The position numbers were made by a program, and so were the translations under genes. Positions 34,300-43,247 of a DNA stretch of 64,000 nt are shown here, one piece after another; positions within the stretch are counted from its first letter, which is position 1; each line of letters opens with the position of its first letter. The notes under the pieces were generated by a model, which did not search any database, was not told the DNA's origin, and worked only from the letters and a program-made list of their open reading frames with translations. Source of the stretch: Pyrinomonadaceae bacterium (GTDB lineage Bacteria; Acidobacteriota; Blastocatellia; Pyrinomonadales; Pyrinomonadaceae); the NCBI GenBank assembly GCA_028284415.1, contig JANQRU010000004.1:124001-188000 (forward strand), read 5' to 3'.

Positions 34300-35793
34300 A
34301 TGAAATATATACTCGCTCTTGACCAAGGTACGACTTCGAGCCGTGCGATTATTTTTGATCACTCAAGCAAAATCGTTTCCGTCGCACAAAAAGAATACGA
34401 ACAGATTTTCCCCAAAAGTGGGTGGGTTGAACATAATCCAAAAGAGATTTGGGAATCACAGATCGGAACTGCAATTGAGGCTTTACAAAAAGCTGACTTG
34501 CGAGCTGAAGATATTGCCGCTATCGGAATTACAAATCAACGCGAAACAACTTTAATTTGGGACAGAAAAACGGGTGAGCCGATCTATAATGCAATTGTTT
34601 GGCAAGACCGTCGAACCTCAAGTTTTTGCAATGAAATAAAAGCAAAACACGGCGATTTGATTCGTGCCAAAACAGGCTTGGAAGTTGATGCATATTTTTC
34701 GGCGAGCAAGATAAACTGGATTTTAGATAATATCGTAGATGCGAGAGAAAAAGCTGAAAATGGCGAACTTTGTTTCGGAACAGTTGATACTTGGTTAGTC
34801 TGGAATTTGACGAACGGCGAGCAACATTTAACCGATGTTTCCAATGTTTCTCGCACGATGCTTTTTAATATTAATGATTTAACTTGGGATGATGAATTAC
34901 TTGAGATTTTCAGTGTACCAAAAGCAATTTTGCCTGAAGTTCGCACATCTTCGGAAATTTATAGTGAAGTTCAAAATCCCGATGAATTGAGCAGAATAAA
35001 GATTTCGGGAATCGCTGGCGATCAACAGGCAGCACTCTTCGGGCAGATCTGTTTTGATGAAGGTTCGACCAAAAGTACTTATGGAACAGGCTGTTTTTTA
35101 CTGCAAAACACGGGCGGAAAGGCGGTTGAATCAAAAAATCATTTGCTCACAACAATTGCTTGGCAAATCGGTGATGAAACAGAATACGCACTTGAAGGAA
35201 GTGTTTTTATCGGTGGTGCAGTTGTGCAATGGTTGCGTGATTCTTTAGAGATCATCGGTGAATCCAGCGAAGTCGAAGACCTTGCAAATTCGGTTGAAGA
35301 CAGCGCCGGAGTTTACTTTGTTCCCGCTTTTGTAGGACTCGGAACACCACATTGGAATCAGGAAGCAAGAGGTTTAATCATTGGTTTAACACGCGGAACA
35401 GGCAAAGCCCACATTGCCCGTGCAGCACTCGAATCAATCGCCTTTCAAACCGCTGATCTACTTTCCGCAATGCAAAAAGATTCGGGAATAAAACTGCAAG
35501 AGCTTCGTGTTGACGGTGGTGCAACAAAAAATGATTCGCTTCTGCAATTTCAAGCCGACATCCTGCAAATTCCAGTTGTCCGTTCAAAAATCCTCGAAAC
35601 AACCGCTCTCGGTGCAGGATATTTGGCAGGTCTGGCAGTTGGATTTTGGGATTCAAAAGAAGATTTGAAAAATCATTGGCAGGAAGACAAACGATTTGAA
35701 CCGAAGATGTCGAAAGAAAAAGCCGATGAATTGCGAAACAAATGGAATGAAGCAGTTAAAAGAAGTTTGAATTGGGAAAACTTAAATGATTAA
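34300..35793 (+). CDS. glpK: Glycerol kinase
   Basis: Phosphorylates glycerol to sn-glycerol-3-phosphate, the substrate of GlpD (13010). The 497-residue protein has [35 protein letters not shown], the FGGY signature regions [12 protein letters not shown] and [15 protein letters not shown], and [16 protein letters not shown]. Start MKYILAL is the conserved one, yet it directly follows a terminator T-run and has no Shine-Dalgarno site. The stop overlaps the next gene by 8 bases. GlpF is not present here. Confidence 0.96.
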   Translation: MKYILALDQGTTSSRAIIFDHSSKIVSVAQKEYEQIFPKSGWVEHNPKEIWESQIGTAIEALQKADLRAEDIAAIGITNQRETTLIWDRKTGEPIYNAIVWQDRRTSSFCNEIKAKHGDLIRAKTGLEVDAYFSASKINWILDNIVDAREKAENGELCFGTVDTWLVWNLTNGEQHLTDVSNVSRTMLFNINDLTWDDELLEIFSVPKAILPEVRTSSEIYSEVQNPDELSRIKISGIAGDQQAALFGQICFDEGSTKSTYGTGCFLLQNTGGKAVESKNHLLTTIAWQIGDETEYALEGSVFIGGAVVQWLRDSLEIIGESSEVEDLANSVEDSAGVYFVPAFVGLGTPHWNQEARGLIIGLTRGTGKAHIARAALESIAFQTADLLSAMQKDSGIKLQELRVDGGATKNDSLLQFQADILQIPVVRSKILETTALGAGYLAGLAVGFWDSKEDLKNHWQEDKRFEPKMSKEKADELRNKWNEAVKRSLNWENLND

Positions 35794-36394
35794 AACAATT
35801 ATTTTCGATCTAGGAAATGTGATCGTTCCCTTTGATATTGAGATCGGACTCGGAAACTTAGCGAAAGCCTGTGATTTTTCAAGCATTGAAATCCGCGAAA
35901 AACTTGTTGGTGAAAAGCACAGTGAGCTTTTTCATACAGGGGAAATTTCTGCAGATGAACTTTTTAAGAGGATTAAAAATTCTTTGAATCTTCAAATGAA
36001 TTTTGAGGAATTTGTTGATGTTTGGAATAGCATTTTTTGGTTTGAGCCGATTGTTTCTGAAAAACTGATTGAAAAACTTTCCCGAGAATATCGTCTATTG
36101 ACCTTGTCCGATACAAATGAATTACATTTTAATTTTATCAAACCTAAGTTTCCTCTTCTGAGATTCTTCGATGATTTTGTCTTATCTCACGAAGTCGGTG
36201 CAATAAAACCTTCTCCAAAGATTTATGAAGCGGCAATTGAAAAAGCAAACTGTTTACCTGAAGAGTGTTTTTTCACAGATGATAAAATCGAAAATATCGA
36301 AGGGGCAAAGAAATTTGGTATAAAAGCTGTTCAGTTTATCTCTACGGGACAGTTAGAAAAAGACTTAAAAAAATTTGATTTATTAAGTTCCTAA
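35786..36394 (+). CDS. HAD-IA family hydrolase (YihX-like)
   Basis: The 202-residue protein begins [17 protein letters not shown], the YihX-type motif I in which Gly replaces the second Asp of DxD, then [12 protein letters not shown] (motif II), [17 protein letters not shown] (Lys, motif III) and [18 protein letters not shown] (motif IV). YihX relatives are sugar-phosphate phosphatases. The 8-base overlap with glpK suggests translational coupling, and a link to glycerol or triose-phosphate metabolism is inferred from that only. Confidence 0.85.
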   Translation: MIKTIIFDLGNVIVPFDIEIGLGNLAKACDFSSIEIREKLVGEKHSELFHTGEISADELFKRIKNSLNLQMNFEEFVDVWNSIFWFEPIVSEKLIEKLSREYRLLTLSDTNELHFNFIKPKFPLLRFFDDFVLSHEVGAIKPSPKIYEAAIEKANCLPEECFFTDDKIENIEGAKKFGIKAVQFISTGQLEKDLKKFDLLSS

Positions 36395-36412
36395 CCCAAT
36401 TTTGTTATTTAA

Positions 36413-36421
36413 TGCTATAAT
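36413..36421 (+). promoter_or_regulatory. Predicted extended -10 promoter
   Basis: TGCTATAAT is a perfect extended -10 element (36413-36421) about 100 bases before the secreted-protein gene at 36524. No good -35 box is visible. A small hairpin AGGCGA / TCGCCT (36456-36461, 36469-36474) lies in the leader. Confidence 0.5.
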
Positions 36422-36523
36422 CTCTCGCAAATGCTGACTGCAAACTCTCCTCTTTAGGCGATAATAAGTCGCCTTGTAGTAAAACAAAACTTTGTAAAAA
36501 ACTCTTCCCAAGGAGAAAATTGT

Positions 36524-37111
36524 ATGAAAAAGTTATTTTTACTTTTAGTTATTTTGATCGTTTCGGCAGCAAATTTCCTCGCACAATCTAAAAATAAAGA
36601 ATTAGAAGCACTACGAGAAGAAACCAATCTTCCCGATAAAGAAATAATCCGCGTTAACAAAAAAATCAAATTCCCTAATAAAAAGCCTCTGAAAATCTAT
36701 CTCGCAATCAATCAAAGTGAAAAAGATGCTAAAAAGTTTGAGAAATGGATCGGGAAATGGAATAAAAAGAATGCTACAAAATACGGTCAAGTCGAACTTG
36801 TCAGCGATAATTCCAAAGCTGATGTAATAGTTGCACAATACAGAGTTCCAAGAAGTAAATATGTCAAAGAATCAAAAGTTACCGTCGGAAATGTTTCCGA
36901 AACGGGCAAAATTCTTCCAAAGGCAGAGGTTGATTCAGAATACAGCTATCGCCGGTTAGACCTGCCTATATATTCATATTTGCTGGTTCGCTCAAATGGT
37001 TTTTGGACGATAGTTTTTCAGAATGTCGAGCCAGTTTTTGTTGAGGAACAATATGTAAATCCCTATGCAAGACTAAGAGGAGCTTTAAAAAAGCGTTTGA
37101 AGAAAAGGTAA
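36524..37111 (+). CDS. Secreted hypothetical protein
   Basis: I do not recognise this 195-residue family. It has a clear signal peptide (MKKLFLLLVILIVSAANFLA, cleavage near AQS). The mature part is lysine-rich and basic, with KIYLAINQSEKDAKKFEKWIGKW, KADVIVAQYRVPR and YSYLLVRSNGFWTIVFQNVEPVF, and ends in a run of Arg/Lys. The AAGGAG site precedes the ATG. A terminator follows. Confidence 0.65.
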   Translation: MKKLFLLLVILIVSAANFLAQSKNKELEALREETNLPDKEIIRVNKKIKFPNKKPLKIYLAINQSEKDAKKFEKWIGKWNKKNATKYGQVELVSDNSKADVIVAQYRVPRSKYVKESKVTVGNVSETGKILPKAEVDSEYSYRRLDLPIYSYLLVRSNGFWTIVFQNVEPVFVEEQYVNPYARLRGALKKRLKKR

Positions 37112-37130
37112 AACCCCGAATGTAAAATAA

Positions 37131-37171
37131 AAAAAGCAGATAGGCATATTTTATTAACCTACCTGCTTTTT
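37131..37171. terminator. Bidirectional terminator between secreted-protein gene and Clp-like gene
   Basis: AAAAAGCAG-A-TAGG (37131-37144) pairs with CCTA-C-CTGCTTTTT (37158-37171) between convergent genes. Confidence 0.82.
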
Positions 37172-37191
37172 CTTTATGATTGTCTAATTGT

Positions 37192-38400
37192 TTAGTTTTC
37201 TTCTTTTTCTTGTTGAGTTTTGCTCTTTTCTGTTCCGACAGCAGCTTCCGGTAGAGGTAATCCGACAGCGTCAGATTTTGTTTCAGGCTCATCGTCCTCA
37301 ACAATTTTTTCTTCTTCAGTCACGATCATTTTGCCTGCTTCTTTTGAAAAAGTAAGTTTTTCTCCTTTTTCATCGAAATTAACAGAAACAAGATCACCCG
37401 TCTCAACCTGCTGTGTTGCCACAAGGTTTGAAAGCGGATAGACAAGGAATCTTTCGATTGAGCGTTTGAGATGTCTCGCACCGTACTTCAGATCAATTCC
37501 TTCTTGCAACAAGAATTCTTTTGCACTATCCGAACACTCGAAAATAAATTTCGTTCCGGCTGATTCCGTAATTCTGTCTTGGACAGCCGCCAATTCGATC
37601 TCAAGAATTTTTCTCAAATGACGTTCTTTTAAGCTTCTGAAAACGACAACTTTATCAATACGATTCATAAATTCAGGTGAGAATTTACGTTTAGCTGCTT
37701 CCAAGGCTGTGCGATAGATTTTGGTATCGAGTTCGGTGTCTTCAGGGTTTTTGGAAGCACTTGTCGGTGCAAAACCGATACCGCCAGAGATCATTTCGGA
37801 CATTTCCCTCGCCCCAAGATTAGAAGTCATTATGACAATTGTGTTAGAAAAATCTACATTGCGATTATCGCCAAGTGTTAGAGTTGCTTTATCTAAAATC
37901 CCTAAAAGTAATTGCCATAGTGAATCAGACGCTTTTTCGATCTCATCAAAGAGTACGAAGGTAAGCTTTGTGTCTTCCGTATGATTTTTGTCCAGATTTT
38001 CTTGCGTAAGCATCGGTGAAGTTTCGCGGTGTCCCAAATATCCCGGAGGTGAACCGATAAGCTTGGCAATCTCGTGCGAATGTTGAAATTCAGCACAATC
38101 AATCTTCACAACAGCGTGTTCATCACCGAAGAGGACTCCTGCAGAAGCTTCGACAACGCGGGTTTTACCTGAACCGGTTGGTCCCAAGAAAAGCATTGTC
38201 CCGATAGGACGCATAGGATTTTGCATTCCTGCAAGATAAATTTGGTAGAGTCCGCTCATTCGTCTAACAGCACGCTCTTGTCCAACGATGAGAGCTGAAA
38301 GCTTATCTTCAAAATCCTTGGCTCGCGGACTTTTTTTGTCAGGGTTAAGTAAGACTGGTTTTGATTTTGTTTTTTTCTTTTTTGCTGTTTCGTTTTTCAT
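37192..38400 (-). CDS. Single-ring Clp/HSP100 D2-type AAA+ ATPase
   Basis: The 402-residue protein is one AAA+ module of ClpA/B D2 type: Walker A GPTGSGKT (73-80), pore-loop segment GSPPGYLGH (117-124), Walker B VLFDEIEKA (149-157), sensor 1 MTSNLGA, arginine finger FSPEFMNRIDKVV and sensor 2 GARHLKRSIE, then a C-terminal D2-small domain and an acidic tail. It lacks the N domain and D1 of ClpB/ClpC, and the zinc domain of ClpX. A ClpP-binding loop (IGF/LGF) is not evident, so disaggregase or remodelling rather than proteolysis is likely. GAGGAG is a strong ribosome site before the ATG. No clpP is nearby. Confidence 0.85.
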   Translation of the reverse strand: MKNETAKKKKTKSKPVLLNPDKKSPRAKDFEDKLSALIVGQERAVRRMSGLYQIYLAGMQNPMRPIGTMLFLGPTGSGKTRVVEASAGVLFGDEHAVVKIDCAEFQHSHEIAKLIGSPPGYLGHRETSPMLTQENLDKNHTEDTKLTFVLFDEIEKASDSLWQLLLGILDKATLTLGDNRNVDFSNTIVIMTSNLGAREMSEMISGGIGFAPTSASKNPEDTELDTKIYRTALEAAKRKFSPEFMNRIDKVVVFRSLKERHLRKILEIELAAVQDRITESAGTKFIFECSDSAKEFLLQEGIDLKYGARHLKRSIERFLVYPLSNLVATQQVETGDLVSVNFDEKGEKLTFSKEAGKMIVTEEEKIVEDDEPETKSDAVGLPLPEAAVGTEKSKTQQEKEEN

Positions 38401-38794
38401 TAAAATTTCTCCTCATCTAGGTAAAAAAAACGCCGAAAATCATAAGCGTTACTGCTATTAAATAGACGAAATTTCAAAGCTGACTTTGCCGAATTATTCG
38501 GTTAAGTCTCTGTCACTAATGATGATTTCAAAAGATTTTTCGTTCGCTGGACTTTAGAATAGGAAGGCTAGCCCAAAGAGGTTTCAGAGTAATTTCCGAG
38601 CGAAATTTGACTCTAAATTATTGTTTAACACAAACATTTATATAGTGCAAGTCGGATTTTTATTTGCCTTTGCTATCAAACGCGGACAATTTGTAAAATT
38701 TTGTAAAGAAGTTGGAATAAACCAATCAAGAAAAAGTATTACATATTCGACAGGCAAAATTTGTCTGTAAAAGTAAAACTTGAGGAACCAGAAA
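38401..38794. other. Intergenic region between Clp-like gene and ECF sigma gene
   Basis: This 394-base divergent region has no credible ORF. It holds a perfect palindrome CCGAA-TTA-TTCGG (38489-38501) and a 9-1-9 inverted repeat ACAGGCAAA-A-TTTGTCTGT (38750-38768, one mismatch) that lies 26 bases before the sigma gene start. I found no convincing ECF-type promoter; a GGAAT at 38714 is the only faint -35 candidate. Confidence 0.5.
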
Positions 38795-39403
38795 GTGTTC
38801 AAAACATTAAAAGGAAAATCAAAAGAAGAACAACTTTGGGAAAATTTTGAACAAGAAGCGATGGTGCATTCTGCTGACTTGTTTCGCGTAGCAATGTTTT
38901 TAAAACGAAACCGCGATGCGGCGGAAGACCTTTTGCAGGAAACAATGATGCAGGGATTAAAATCCTTTCATCGCTATAAACTGGGAACAAACTGTAAGGC
39001 TTGGCTGACGACGATTATGTATAACACACATTACAAACAGCTTAGAAAACAGACAAATCTGCAACTTGTCGAAGACAAAGAAGAGATGATTGCCCAGACG
39101 GTTCCCTTTGAAGCATCCATCCCGCAACACATTACGGATGAGGATGTTTTACAGGCGATAGAAAAAGTTCCCGCAACTTTTAAAGAAATTGTCGTCTTAT
39201 GTGATGTGGAAGGATTTTCATATAAGGAAATTTCAGCAATTATGGATATTCCGATCGGAACTGTAATGTCCCGTCTGCACCGCGGAAGAAAAGTTTTACG
39301 AAATGAATTAGCTGTCTATGCCAGAAACTACGGCATCGGCAGAGAAGATGAAGATGAAAGTAACAACGAAATGTTTAAACAACAAGGAGGGAAATCTGTA
39401 TGA
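38795..39403 (+). CDS. ECF RNA polymerase sigma factor (RpoE-like)
   Basis: The protein has about 202 residues with sigma region 2 (LFRVAMFLKRNRDAAEDLLQETMMQGLKSFHRYKLGTNCKAWLTTIMYN) and region 4 (LQAIEKVPATFKEIVVLCDVEGFSYKEISAIMDIPIGTVMSRLHRGRKVLRNEL). A TTG at 38780 is also in frame, but GTG at 38795 is preferred because GAGGA lies 9 bases before it. It overlaps the anti-sigma gene by 4 bases, so the two are translated together. Target genes are unknown; the divergent Clp-like ATPase gene is a candidate. Confidence 0.9.
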   Translation: MFKTLKGKSKEEQLWENFEQEAMVHSADLFRVAMFLKRNRDAAEDLLQETMMQGLKSFHRYKLGTNCKAWLTTIMYNTHYKQLRKQTNLQLVEDKEEMIAQTVPFEASIPQHITDEDVLQAIEKVPATFKEIVVLCDVEGFSYKEISAIMDIPIGTVMSRLHRGRKVLRNELAVYARNYGIGREDEDESNNEMFKQQGGKSV

Positions 39404-40296
39404 ATTGTAAAGATTTCCGAGAAATGATTGATTCTTATTTGAGTGATGAACTTTTGACTGAAACAAATCACGATGTTTTGCGTCACATGGAGAACTGTGC
39501 CGATTGTAGAAGTGTTATCGAAGCAAGACGCGAGATACGAAGCCGTTTGAAGTCTGCTGTTACAAATGCTCCTCAGTATCAGCTCAACAAAAATTTTGAA
39601 CACAATCTTCGCACGCAATTGCGACACGCGGCATTTGAAACTACAGAAACTCAAACAGTTTCATGGTTTGGCTTTAAATCTTTGATAGCTGTTGCCGCTG
39701 GATTGATTTTAACCATTACATTAGGGCTTTTCTTAATAAACAATCTTGGTGGTGAACAACCGAATGTTGCTGGTGAAACTGACAAAGAAGTAAAGGAATA
39801 TACTGTTCCGACATTACCAACAAATCATATCGTAAACATTGCATCGGGCGATCATGAACATTGTGCAATTCGTCATAAATTAGAGGAAGCACCGATTTCT
39901 TTAGCCAAAGCTTCTGCTCAGTATGACGGGATTGAAAAAGTGATTACAAAACCTTTGGCGAATGCTCTAACCAACTATGAATTGGTCGAAGCCCATGCTT
40001 GCAAATACAAAAAAACAAGATTTGCACATATGGTTCTGCAAAATGCTAAAGAAACTCTTTCAGTTTTAATTACTGATAAGAATGATAGCGATGATCTTCA
40101 AAACTCAGGAATTTTGAATTACTCGACGAAGAAATACGAAATCGCGCGTTTTGATGTGAAAGATAAAGCTATTTTTGTAGTTTCTAACTTAAATAAACAG
40201 AAAAATTCAAAAGCCGCCGAAGCATTATATCAACCTCTGCGTAACCATTTCGCGGATAAAGAAATAATCCAAACGGCAATTTTGATGGTTTATTAA
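39400..40296 (+). CDS. Zinc-finger anti-sigma factor with extracytoplasmic sensor domain
   Basis: The 298-residue protein has an N-terminal zinc-binding anti-sigma domain (C3, H29-x3-C33-x2-C36), one membrane helix (about 92-115) and an outside domain of about 180 residues. That domain has three His/Cys clusters: DHEHCAIRH (151-159), EAHACKY (197-203) and RFAHMV (207-212). These could bind a metal or sense redox state; this is inference. The start overlaps the sigma stop (ATGA-type). A palindromic repeat with terminator character follows. Confidence 0.88.
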   Translation: MNCKDFREMIDSYLSDELLTETNHDVLRHMENCADCRSVIEARREIRSRLKSAVTNAPQYQLNKNFEHNLRTQLRHAAFETTETQTVSWFGFKSLIAVAAGLILTITLGLFLINNLGGEQPNVAGETDKEVKEYTVPTLPTNHIVNIASGDHEHCAIRHKLEEAPISLAKASAQYDGIEKVITKPLANALTNYELVEAHACKYKKTRFAHMVLQNAKETLSVLITDKNDSDDLQNSGILNYSTKKYEIARFDVKDKAIFVVSNLNKQKNSKAAEALYQPLRNHFADKEIIQTAILMVY

Positions 40297-40300
40297 AAAA

Positions 40301-40412
40301 TTAACCGGTAAAGATAAAAAAAGAACTGCTTACAGGATTAAAAACCATTCCTTCTGCAAACTGCATTAATCCTGTTGTTTCTTCTCCAAATTCATTTATC
40401 TTTATCGGTTAA
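40301..40412. repeat. Palindromic intergenic repeat, copy C, probable bidirectional terminator
   Basis: Outer arms TTAACCGGTAAAGATAAA (40301-40318) and TTTATCTTTATCGGTTAA (40395-40412) pair at 17 of 18 positions; inner arms ACAGGATTAA (40332-40341) and TTAATCCTGT (40366-40375) pair perfectly. It sits between convergent genes, starts 4 bases after the anti-sigma stop and includes the stop codon of the leftward gene. Confidence 0.82.
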
Positions 40413-41800
40413 TCATTTACGGGAAAAGATTCCTTCTTATTCAAAACAAAAAGCAAACCTTTTACACCTAAAATAATAAGTAATATCCAAAAAGCGTAAC
40501 GTAATCTGTAAATTGCACCAACATTTATTACCGTTAAACCAAATGCCAAAAACGCAGTGAAAATAGATAAACTGACAAAAATTATCGGTTCACTCAAGTT
40601 TTTTATAAAAGCAATGCAAGCTAATAAAATGAAAAGATACATTATCAAAGTTTCTAGCCCTGCAATGATTCTTCCAGTTTTACCGTACATAGCTCCTTCT
40701 TGAAACCACATATTCGGAAATGGTGCAAAAAAGCCTATCGCAAATGCTTTTGGCAAATAAAAAATGAGTGATTGCGTATCTTCAAACAAATAATCTTTAT
40801 CAATATTCGATCCTACATTTTTATAAGAATTTGAAAAACCAAATCTAACGGTATTTATTTTTCGCAAATAGATTGGTTTCCTCTGCCTTATTTTGTTATT
40901 TACTTTATCTTCAACTTCTCGCTCTTTGAAAATTTTGTTTTTTGCTGAGACCTTAATTTTTCCTTGTTTTCTCTTTTCCCATGCAATCAATTGAAAACTT
41001 TTAAGAGGTAAATAATTTGACAGATATTTTGGAACTAAAAATGCAGAAATTAATAAAAAAAGTATTGGGATAAGATTATATTTTAATTCCCATTTCTGTC
41101 GAAAATTTTTGACTATTATCAAAACCAAAGCCAACACGATAATACCTAAATAAACTAAAAACATTGCATCCCGAACAAACCAAAGTGAGATAAATGTTAA
41201 AGATATAATTAAAGCAGAAATTAAAGCCTGAAAAACGCTCAATTTTTTGCTGAATAAGCTTAATAATTGCCAAATCAGAAATAGAAATATAGCTACAAAC
41301 AAATTATTCCGTAAAGGCTGAGTGGTATGTAATATAAAGGTTGGGAAAAAAATAATGATGTAAGCCGAAACGAATCCTACCTTTGAGTCAAAAAGATTTT
41401 CACCTATCTTGTAAACCAAAAATAAAATGCACAGAAAAAGAGGTAGATTAATAATCTCAAAAGTTAAAACATTGCTTCCTAAAATCCCTGATTGTAAATG
41501 ATAAGCTAACGTATAAAAACGTAGATGGATTTGATCAATATGTGCAAGTAAAAAATCAAGATTCCCTTCTGAAAGTCTTTGACTCAAAAGCTCTGCTCTG
41601 GAAATATAACTTTCAGCATCTCCTTTTAGAATCCCGTTTGTAGAAATAAAATTTGGGAGAATTTGAAATTTTCCTATAAGAAAAACAGAGATAGTGTAGA
41701 AAATATGAATAAGGCTTCCCAATACTAACAAAGTTCTTACTTGAAATAGTTGGTTTGGGAAGCCTAAGTCGTTGTTTTTTTCCGATAAACTACTCGTCAT
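40409..41800 (-). CDS. Polytopic membrane glycosyltransferase (GT-C/ArnT-like), putative
   Basis: The 463-residue protein has about 11 hydrophobic helices, for example VRTLLVLGSLIHIFYTISVFLI, LPLFLCILFLVYKIG, VGFVSAYIIIFFPTFILH, ALIISLTFISLWFV, YLGIIVLALVLIIV and a C-terminal cluster. Its first external loop has GDAESYISRAELLS, a D-rich loop as in GT-C enzymes (PMT/ArnT type), and THTTQPLRNN resembles the second conserved loop. Role in transferring sugar from a lipid carrier is inferred. It overlaps the inositol-phosphate synthase gene by 11 bases (41790-41800), so the two form one operon. Confidence 0.6.
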   Translation of the reverse strand: MTSSLSEKNNDLGFPNQLFQVRTLLVLGSLIHIFYTISVFLIGKFQILPNFISTNGILKGDAESYISRAELLSQRLSEGNLDFLLAHIDQIHLRFYTLAYHLQSGILGSNVLTFEIINLPLFLCILFLVYKIGENLFDSKVGFVSAYIIIFFPTFILHTTQPLRNNLFVAIFLFLIWQLLSLFSKKLSVFQALISALIISLTFISLWFVRDAMFLVYLGIIVLALVLIIVKNFRQKWELKYNLIPILFLLISAFLVPKYLSNYLPLKSFQLIAWEKRKQGKIKVSAKNKIFKEREVEDKVNNKIRQRKPIYLRKINTVRFGFSNSYKNVGSNIDKDYLFEDTQSLIFYLPKAFAIGFFAPFPNMWFQEGAMYGKTGRIIAGLETLIMYLFILLACIAFIKNLSEPIIFVSLSIFTAFLAFGLTVINVGAIYRLRYAFWILLIILGVKGLLFVLNKKESFPVND

Positions 41801-43112
41801 CGTAATATTCTAACCCAAGATGTGTAATCAAATCCTCTCCTTTCAAATACCGCAAAGTATTTTTGAGTTTCTTGAGTTGAATAAAAATGTCATGTTCGGG
41901 ATAAAGTTCCGGTGCGGTCTGCGGAGCTTTGAAGTAAAATGAAAGCCATTCCTGTACGCCCTTTAAATTTGAGCGTTGAGCCAAGTCCAAAAACAATGCC
42001 AAATCCAAAACAAGCGGTGCGGCTAGAATCGAATCGCGACAAAGGAAATCAACCTTTATCTGCATTTTATAGCCGAGCCAACCGAAAATATCTATGTTAT
42101 CCCAACCCTCTTTGTTATCACCACGCGGCGGATAATAGTTGATGCGAACAACGTGTGAAAAATCCTTGTATAAATCTGGATAAACATCAGGTTGCAGAAT
42201 CGTTTCCAAAACGGAAAGCTTCGATTCTTCTTTCGTTTTGAAATTTTCAGGATCATCCAAAACTTCGCCATCACGATTTCCTAAAATGTTCGTCGAATAC
42301 CAACCATCAAGTCCGAGCATTCGGGATTTGAAACCGGGAGCAAGAATTGTTTTCATTAAGGTTTGCCCCGTCTTGAAATCTTTACCACAAATCGGTACAT
42401 TTTCGTCTTCTGATAATTTCGTCAAAGCAGGAATATCAACCGTCAAATTCGGTGCTCCATTCGCAAACGGAACGCCCGATTTAATTGCCGCATAAGCGTA
42501 AATCATCGAAGGTGCGATTCTGTCATCATCGTCATACAGAGCCTTTTCAAAAGCTTCGATTGAATCGTGTATGTCAGATGGCTCAAGAAAAATCTCCGTC
42601 GAAGCCGCCCAAACCATAACTACTCTGTCACAACCGTTATTTTGTTTGAAATCAACGATGTCTTGCATCAACTGCTCGGCAAGTTCCATCTTATTCTTGC
42701 CTTCCTTGACGTTGCTTCCTTCAAGACGTTTTACATAACGCTTATCAAACACAGCCTTCATAGGCTTCAAAGACGAAAGCTGTTCGGAAACTTGATTAAG
42801 CAAATCTTTCTCCAAAACACCCGCATCCAAAGCCGCTTCGTAAGCATTTTCGCTAAAAATATCCCACGCCCCAAAAACAAGGTCATCCAAATCTGCCAGT
42901 GGCACAAAATCCTTAATCATTGGGACATTGTTGTCAGTTCGTTTTCCGAGACGAATAGTTCCCATCTGTGTCAAAGAACCGATCGGCTTAGAAATATCAC
43001 GTTTAATCGCCTCAACTCCAGCCACAAACGTAGTGCTAACCGCACCAAGTCCAACCAACAAAATACCCAACTTCCCTTCTGCGGGAGCAATCTCCACGCC
43101 TTTTTCACTCAT
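41790..43112 (-). CDS. ino1: Myo-inositol-1-phosphate synthase
   Basis: Converts glucose-6-phosphate to myo-inositol-1-phosphate with NAD+. The 440-residue protein has KLGILLVGLGAVSTTFVAGVEAIK, VVMVWAASTEIFLEPS, GVPFANGAPNLTVDIPAL, CGKDFKTGQTLMKTILAPGFKSRMLGLDGWYSTNILGNRDGEVL and HVVRINYYPPRGDNKEGWDNIDIFGWLGYKMQIKVDFLCRDSILAAPLVLDLALFLDLA when read in order; these are the archaeal/bacterial MIPS blocks. It is coupled to a membrane glycosyltransferase, which suggests inositol goes into a lipid or glycan. No phosphatase or CDP-alcohol transferase is adjacent. Confidence 0.94.
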   Translation of the reverse strand: MSEKGVEIAPAEGKLGILLVGLGAVSTTFVAGVEAIKRDISKPIGSLTQMGTIRLGKRTDNNVPMIKDFVPLADLDDLVFGAWDIFSENAYEAALDAGVLEKDLLNQVSEQLSSLKPMKAVFDKRYVKRLEGSNVKEGKNKMELAEQLMQDIVDFKQNNGCDRVVMVWAASTEIFLEPSDIHDSIEAFEKALYDDDDRIAPSMIYAYAAIKSGVPFANGAPNLTVDIPALTKLSEDENVPICGKDFKTGQTLMKTILAPGFKSRMLGLDGWYSTNILGNRDGEVLDDPENFKTKEESKLSVLETILQPDVYPDLYKDFSHVVRINYYPPRGDNKEGWDNIDIFGWLGYKMQIKVDFLCRDSILAAPLVLDLALFLDLAQRSNLKGVQEWLSFYFKAPQTAPELYPEHDIFIQLKKLKNTLRYLKGEDLITHLGLEYYDDE

Positions 43113-43247
43113 TTAATAAATCTCCTAGAAATAAATAGACAGAAAATAATAACTTTACAGAAATCTTAAGGCAACCGCCGATAAATTATTTACTTAAAAT
43201 TTTCTGTCTGATAGCATGATAAAAATTCGAATCAAAAGGCATCTTAT

